Part shown: one piece after another, positions 57,595 through 64,000 of the stretch
Position numbering within the stretch: position 1 is the first letter of the stretch
Layout of the letters: each line of letters starts with the position of its first letter
NCBI GenBank assembly: GCA_026214975.1
Contig: JAOBSW010001108.1
Location: 1-64,000, forward strand
DNA from: Gentiana macrophylla
Taxonomy: Eukaryota; Streptophyta; Magnoliopsida; Gentianales; Gentianaceae
Direction of reading: 5' to 3'
Length of the DNA stretch: 64,000 nucleotides
Program-made: the position numbers and the translations under genes
The notes under the pieces: model-generated
The model's database searches: none
What the model saw: only the letters and a program-made list of their open reading frames with translations
Told to the model about the DNA's origin: nothing

Positions 57595-60271
57595 ATGATT
57601 GTTGTCTCGTTCAACGGAGAATTTACGTATGATCCTATCTATAACCGGTGGAATCATGTAAATGGATCGATGTTCTCATTATTTGTCCCAAAGAAAATAG
57701 GATTGAATGCGTTATTGGATAAAGTGCATTTGAGGCTTGGTATTGATCGGTCTGATTCAAAGCTCAACCTAAAAGCTTTGTTTACTTACGGTAGTGTGGG
57801 AAATATACCACCTCATGATATCTTAGACGACGAGACCTTAAATGGTTACATCGAAGCGGCCTATGACAAGAAGAATGTAATTTTTGTGTGAATGCGACTC
57901 AGTGGAGGCAAACAATGAACCGATAAATGAGGAGGATGATGTCATTGATTTAAATGAGGAGGATGATGGCATTGATTTAAATGAAGATTGCAATGCCCCG
58001 GATGATAACAATACTCCGGATTACGATGATTGGAAATTTCCCTTCTCCGGTACAAGAACTTGCTACTGAGATCCGCATTTTAATCCGTTCGAGCAACAAT
58101 ATGGATGTAGTGGGTATGAAAACAATGTTGGTACACAAAGGCTTGGTGAAGTTTTGGACCAACCGTTTGGTATCAACCAAGAAGACCAAGTCATAATCGT
58201 CAAATCATCCTTCAAGTAGTCGTAATATTGTCATAAACAAACCAACCACACCATTGGTTTTGAGATCCTCCTAACCAACCTTCAAGTAGTCTTGTTCCAC
58301 CCATCCAACAAACCATATAATATGTTTGGTGGATCAAGAATTAGTTTTTTGGCTTCTCCGTTTGCACCTCATATACAAACCGATCAAACCGGCAGAGATG
58401 ACAACAATAATCGAGTGCACATGCTAGGGCAAAGCGTCTGAGAAGATTATTCATGGAGGATTCCCACATTTGAAGATGATGATTTACCGAGGTGTTTATC
58501 CACCGTACGTTACATATGAATGACGTGAACGAATTGTTCATTGGGAAGAAATACGATTCAAAAGAAGATTTTAATTTGAAAATAAAATCGTATGCGCGTC
58601 GCGAACAATTTTCGGATGAGATTGGGTAGGTCGGACACACGTTGCTTGTATTACACATGTCTTAACGATACATGCAAATGGCATGTAAAGGCTAAACGGG
58701 TGAAGGTGAATACAGATGTCACACGTACATTTGAGATCACAACGTTGAATGATGTCCATACTTGTGCCTCTCAGAATGCGGATAATGACAATCAACAAGC
58801 AACACCTATTGTTATTGCGAGTCTGCTAAGTCAGAAAATGGAAGAACTTGGCAATGAGTATAAGCCCAGACAAATTATGGAGGACATGCTCACAACTTAC
58901 AGTGTATAGTTGACTTATGACCAAGCATACCGAGCTCACGAGATGATGAGAATGATGGTTAGAGGTTCACCGACGGAGTGTTACAACGCGATACCCCGTA
59001 CTTGTGGATGGTGCGTAAGGCCAATGAAGGGACCTATATTGACTTTTCAACTTGATAATGCGGGAAGGTTCGGCGGTTGTTTCATGTCTTTGGGAGCAAG
59101 CCGTCGTGGGTTCAAGTATTGTCGACCTATTTTGTGTGTGGATGCAACTCATCCAAAACCCGTTTCTCCGGTCAACTATTTATTGTTATTGTTTGTAGAT
59201 GCCGGTGACCACCTATTCCTCGAGCCTTCGGTATTCTTTGAAAAATAATGCAACGATTCATGGGGTATTTCATGAGACATTTGAGGGTGGCCATTGGAGG
59301 TATCCATGATGAAAACTTGAGCTTTATTTACGACGGACATCAGGCTATTAGAAATGCGGTTGGTCGTATTTCCCGATGCATATCATGGTGTTTGCTATCA
59401 TCATTTAAAAGGCAATCTGACCAAAAAATGGAAAGATCACGGTTTTTGTGAAGATACATTCTATCAAACATCCTATGCATTCTCGGAGGCCGAATTTCTC
59501 CGAAAGTTCGCCCTGATTAAGGCACAATGTCTTGGCGCATATAAACAACTTGAAGAAATAGGTGTTGAACGGTGGGCGCGTGCCAAATTTATTGGGAAAA
59601 GATATGCCTTAATGACAAGCAATTACGCCGAAAGTTTCAATTGTACGATTAGAGGAGCTCGTCGTTGGCCCGTTCCTAGCCTTTTGGAATTCATTAGAGC
59701 TACACTGCAGAGATGGTATAATGTTAGACGACAAAAGGCGCTTGGTTGTGCGACTGTGTTAGCACCGGAGATCGAGAAAATAGTGGCTGAGAATATTACT
59801 GCTAGAAGGAAATTCAGGGTTAAGCCTGTTAACCCCGATGAATTTGAGATTCATGGAAATAACTTGCTTCATGGGGTGGTAAATCTACGAGAGAGGAAGT
59901 GTTATTGTGGTTATTTCCAGAAAATGGAAATACCGCACGCATGCTATAGCGACCAAGCAAGATCACGCAGAATTAGTCCACCCGAACTCTGTTCACCGTA
60001 TTATAGGGCTGAATGTTTCAAAGAGATTTACATGGCTAGCATATATCCAATTCCTAACAGAGAGGATTGGGATGTTCCAGAGTCGGTAAGAAACATTAAA
60101 GTCGGAGTGCCTAATATGAGATATGCGCCTGATGCCAGTGGAGCACCAAGAAGAGGTAGAATTAATACCACTAGAATCCCTTCTGAATGGGAACGTCCAG
60201 GACATCAGAATGTGTGTAGCAACTGTAAACATCCAGGACATAACAGAGCCAGTTGCACGCAGTACCGATAG
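57595..60271 (+). pseudogene. MULE transposase (MuDR type), broken
   Basis: The N-terminal piece 57595-57891 (MIVVSFNGEF..., 98 residues) is the small domain that often starts MULE transposases. A frame change leads to an acidic repeat (EEDDVIDLNEEDDGIDLNED). The MuDR-type DNA-binding part is NELFIGKKYDSKEDFNLKIK (58520-58580) and NDTCKWHVKAKR. In the DDE core, first Asp is ILCVDATHP (about 59128), second Asp is FIYDGHQAIRNAVG (59320-59360), with FPDAYHGVCYHHLKGNL, and the Glu is NYAESFNC (59620-59645). The SWIM-like zinc site is CYCGYFQKMEIPHAC (59900-59945), and a CCHC knuckle CSNCKHPGHNRASC (60218-60259) ends it. Stops lie at 57891, 58906, 59245 and between. The last 305 residues are intact. 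Confidence 0.9.
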
Positions 60272-61684
60272 GATCGTTATTGTATATCACAGTGTTAAAT
60301 GGTGATTATAATTTGATTGAACATCAACGTCAAATACACGATGAGAGCACAAAAACTTTTAGATATAGTTCGGCATCTGCTTTAACAAGTACTCCGTATT
60401 ACAAAAAAGGAAAGAAACCACAACAATGCTTCACACCAAAAATTCCAAAATTAACATACACCAAAACAATGTTTCTACAAATTAGTTTACAACTCTACTA
60501 TTTGATTAAAAAGTTGGACACAAACTTTTTTCCGGAACAATGGCATGTTCTTATGTTGGAGGAGCGAAAAATCTTCCTTGTGCAACAAATGCTCAATGAA
60601 TTTTACCGTGTATAACCCACAATCACCCCTGTATAAAATGGATAGTGTCAGAATAGTGTAGATTGTATAATGTGATAAATAGTTAGAAGTTTATAACACT
60701 TACGGAATTGGCATTTGTGGTACGTCTTTAGGGTCTACTATTTTCACTTCCAAAGGAGGCTTCGCCGGATCAACCATTTTTGGGAGTTGACATAATTGTG
60801 CATCGGTCTCGAACACTTTCCTAATCGAAACTCCCCACCTATTGATGCTGGCTTCTACATCAGGCTTGTACTTTTGCCCCGACAGACAATCAAACAACAT
60901 AACCTTCCATTGAGGAATAGACACTTGCACAAATGCCCAAAGTGAGATGTAGTAATGGCCCAGGAGTGTATATCATGTGTTTTCATCCCACTGGAAGGTA
61001 CTTAGTCACAAACACTGGAATTTCAGTATTTGTGAGTGCATCAACTGATCCGCAATAATAACCAAAATCTGAGTACGCAATGGCTGAATGTGGTGTGAAG
61101 TATGCTGGATATGATTCCATTTGGCGCTCTACCAAGTCTAGATACGCATCCACATGCTGTACGTATTCAAAATTGAAGTTAGAGATAATGAAATAAGAAA
61201 TATGCAAGTGAAGTCAAAAGAATATACCTCTGCCTCCAACTCCATAAGTGGACTGCGGAGACGTGTCCACCAAGCCTCATGGCGGTAGAGTCAAAGTAAA
61301 ACCGGTGACCACCCGGCGGGAATTTCAATTGAGGGCGGATTTTCTTGATTGAACCATTTGATGAACTTGCTTTCAAGCTCGTCCGGAAACTTTTTTAGCG
61401 GTGACCACCTCACAACGGTATCTCCGGGAAAACTAACTATGTGCGACCCATCAGTTAAATAACGTGGACGGGTCACAGTCTGACGTGTCCTCAATCTTCT
61501 ATCAGAAGCATCATCCACTTTTCATTTACCCAATTGTTTCTCACTTGGACCCCCTGCTACACAAAATTCAATAAATGATCAACTTATATACTTTTTCACA
61601 TTATAATTTAAATAACTTACTATAGTTTTGAAATTTAAATTCAAATTACTTACTATACTGAAGCGTAGACGATGCCTGGTCGGT

Positions 61685-61815
61685 GGTCGTAGCTGAGCCT
61701 CCTGTCGTAGCCTCGTGAGAAGCAGAGGGTGTAGCCTCGTGAGGAGTAGGAGAGGCTGTAGCCTCGTGAGGAGCAGAGGCTGTAGTCTCGTGAGGAGGAG
61801 GAGAGGCCGTAACAT
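61685..61815 (-). repeat. Minisatellite in the Ulp1 gene linker
   Basis: Repeats of 27-33 bases, on + GTAGCCTCGTGAGGAGCAGA GGCT-like, encode on the minus strand four copies of (T/P)SAPHEATA-type units, such as ASAPHEATAS and PTPHEATPS. A spliceable end (AG/GTAAGT on the minus strand) follows at about 61655. Confidence 0.75.
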
Positions 61816-62009
61816 CGCCAGTCTATGCATCCATATAAGGATCGTCCACCAATAAATCGTCTACGAAATCCTCCCCATGCACTCCTCTTCAACGGGTTTG
61901 GAAACTCCAAAGAAGAATCTTATCAAACCCGAACGCCAACGTCTGGTCGTCATGCTTTGATCGATCATCATGCTGACCATGTGTAGCCCGATAGGTATCA
62001 TGTGGAGGA

Positions 62010-62280
62010 GATGGAGGAGGTGGAGGAGATGGTTGCCGATGAGGGGTAGTCTGAAAAATATGTGTCTCAGTTAGTATCATAATACATAGAACTAAATTTA
62101 TCGCATACAAATTTTGACAATGATATAATTTTTTACCTGTGGAGAAGATGGAGGAGGTGGATGAGGTGGAGGAGATGGATGCCGATGAGGGGTAGTCTGA
62201 AAAAAATGTGGCCCAGTTAGTATCATAATACAAACAAATAAATTTATCGCATAAAAATTTGACAATGATATAATTTTTAC
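62010..62280 (-). repeat. Tandem exon-plus-intron duplication in the Ulp1 gene
   Basis: Two units of about 135-145 bp each hold a Pro-rich exon and the intron before it. Shared text on + includes GCCGATGAGGGGTAGTCTGA, GTTAGTATCATAATACA, AAATTTATCGCATA and TTTTGACAATGATATAATTT. On the minus strand the exons read TTPHRHPSPPPHPPPPSSPQ (62196-62137) and TTPHRQPSPPPPPSPPHD (62050 on). Confidence 0.8.
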
Positions 62281-63430
62281 CCGATCTCTCCGGATAACAA
62301 CGTTTGCATCATCCCTTGAGTTCAAGAAGTATCGCCCCATGCTCATTCTCGACGCCGAGCCACTAGGCGAATTTCCTCCCGAAGCTCATTCAACCCACTA
62401 TCAATCCTTCTCCTCACAGCTCTATAAAGGCCAGCAGCTTCATCCTCTTCATCAGATTGGTCATCTTCCACCTCCAGCATCCGAACGTAGGAAGTGTGCG
62501 GCGCACACGCCGTGAAGTGGAGGCATGTGAATGAGAGGGATCAGAAGTAGGAGGTCGTGAAGTAGGGGGTGACTGTTGTGTAGCATGGGCTGACTGCTGT
62601 GTAGTGGATGCATGTCTAGGGAGTGGACGTGCAATAAGTGCAGGGCGATTGATCACACGTGGCGGCTCGTTAATCTCGGCATCCGTAATGCCCCTACCTA
62701 GCATCAATCGCCTATCAACTTCCTTGCGATCGGATACCCTATCACACGACTCTGCGAACAATGTATATTTCATTACAATTAAGAATAACAAAATGTTTAC
62801 CAAATCCGGATATAATTAAAAGACAATAACAATGTTTATTAAGCTTATTAAGCTTATTACCTTATATATGGTCCCACAAATAAGTGCCCCATGGATAGTC
62901 GTTTATGCTTTCTACATTCTCCATCAAATAAAAAGCGTAACGGGTACCCTCTTTGGTCTCATCGTGACCCATCATTATCCCGTTAATTAGGTAGACTAAA
63001 CCTACACGTTGGAGAACTTCAGGATGCTCCTGCTCATCCAATAACCACTTCTCAATATCCGGTATGGTTATCGGTTTATTGTTAGGAAAATGGATGTGGC
63101 CGTATGTCCCCTCTTCAAAACACCTTGAATAAGGTTGGGGATCTTCTGGGAGATCACCAAACGGTAAACCGGTGATCATGCTGAACTCCCTCCTACCGAA
63201 CTTTGCAGTCGTACCACCGAATCTAAACTGCAACTCATGAGGCATATTCGGATATATGGCACTGAAACATACATATTAAGCGAGACTTTGGAGGAAAATC
63301 GCCAAATGCTCGTCAGACATTTGAATAAATACTTTAAAAACCCCATCTTTCAACGTGTCTTCAAATCCGATCCTTCTCATGTGGATCTCGAGAAGTTGCT
63401 TGAGCTTGGTCTTTTCCTCTAAATGTCCAA

Positions 63431-64000
<570 letters not shown>

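Larger units (their letters stand above)
60487..63430 (-). pseudogene. MULE-borne Ulp1-like C48 peptidase with DUF1985-like head
   Basis: Ulp1 peptidases remove SUMO. Minus-strand text begins near 63430 (LEEKTKLKQLLEIHMRRIGF). After a break it gives LQFRFGGTTAKFGRREFSMI, TGLPFGD (63240-63160), the DUF1985 pattern found ahead of plant transposon Ulp1 domains. A Pro/Ser/Thr-rich linker in several exons follows (62803-61653). The peptidase part has HVDAYLDLVERQMES (61156 on), GHYYISLWAFVQVSIPQWKV (about 60960, catalytic His), MLFDCLSGQKY (Asp) and, after an intron (60703-60629), GDCGLYTVKFIEHLL (Cys) with NQIVEL and stop at 60487. The exon join 60704/60628 keeps phase (PIPGDCG). One shift near 60965 and others upstream suggest decay, but the triad is present. 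It is convergent with the transposase, 215 bases apart. Confidence 0.75.

Overview
This window looks like a chromosome segment from a flowering plant, most likely a eudicot. It is AT-rich, has spliced genes with GT/AG introns, and carries recognisable plant LTR retrotransposons, MITEs and a MULE. The species cannot be named from the sequence. All calls were made by eye from sequence and translations; no database search was run.

Positions 1 to about 46,356 are a stack of nested LTR retrotransposons. From the left: the 3' part of an Athila-like Ty3/gypsy element on + (1-8193), fused at its 3' LTR to a related Athila-like element on - (8194-22536). The second element keeps gag, protease, RT and RNase H, a tRNA-Asp-type primer site, and a 5' LTR split by a solo LTR of the same family (20586-22304, 5-bp duplication GTGTC). 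Next is the RT/RNase H end and 3' LTR of a Ty1/copia element (22537-23787 and LTR 23788-42815). That LTR is split by a full-length Sirevirus-like copia element (24358-41535, 5-bp duplication GGTAT), whose own RT is split by a gag-only gypsy-type element (30178-33598, -). On the far side is a minus-strand copia element (42816-46356) that the outer copia entered at its RT. Almost all retroelement reading frames are broken.

Positions 47,300-53,230 form a gene island. XRI1 (X-ray induced transcript 1, DNA repair/meiosis) is rebuilt here as nine phase-consistent exons (47537-51430, +). Its exon 8 carries a stop that looks like the result of two compensating 1-nt shifts. Next to it is a small two-exon gene (52375-53209) that joins a ZOP1-like U1 zinc finger to a ZAT-like C2H2 tail. 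MITEs and small inverted repeats lie within and around the genes.

Positions about 56,400-64,000 appear to be a Mutator-like element (MULE) running off the right edge. It has a decayed MuDR-type transposase on + (57595-60271), and convergent to it on - an Ulp1-like (C48) cysteine peptidase gene with a DUF1985-like N-terminal part (60487-63430). The peptidase His/Asp/Cys triad is still readable. Palindromic repeats lie on the left, and TA/TG microsatellites with an inverted match lie on the two flanks.

In both well-preserved LTR pairs, copy-to-copy differences cluster at CAG/CTG sites and are mostly small indel-like scrambles. This suggests that many retroelement frame breaks could be assembly or base-calling errors in methylated CHG context rather than true decay.
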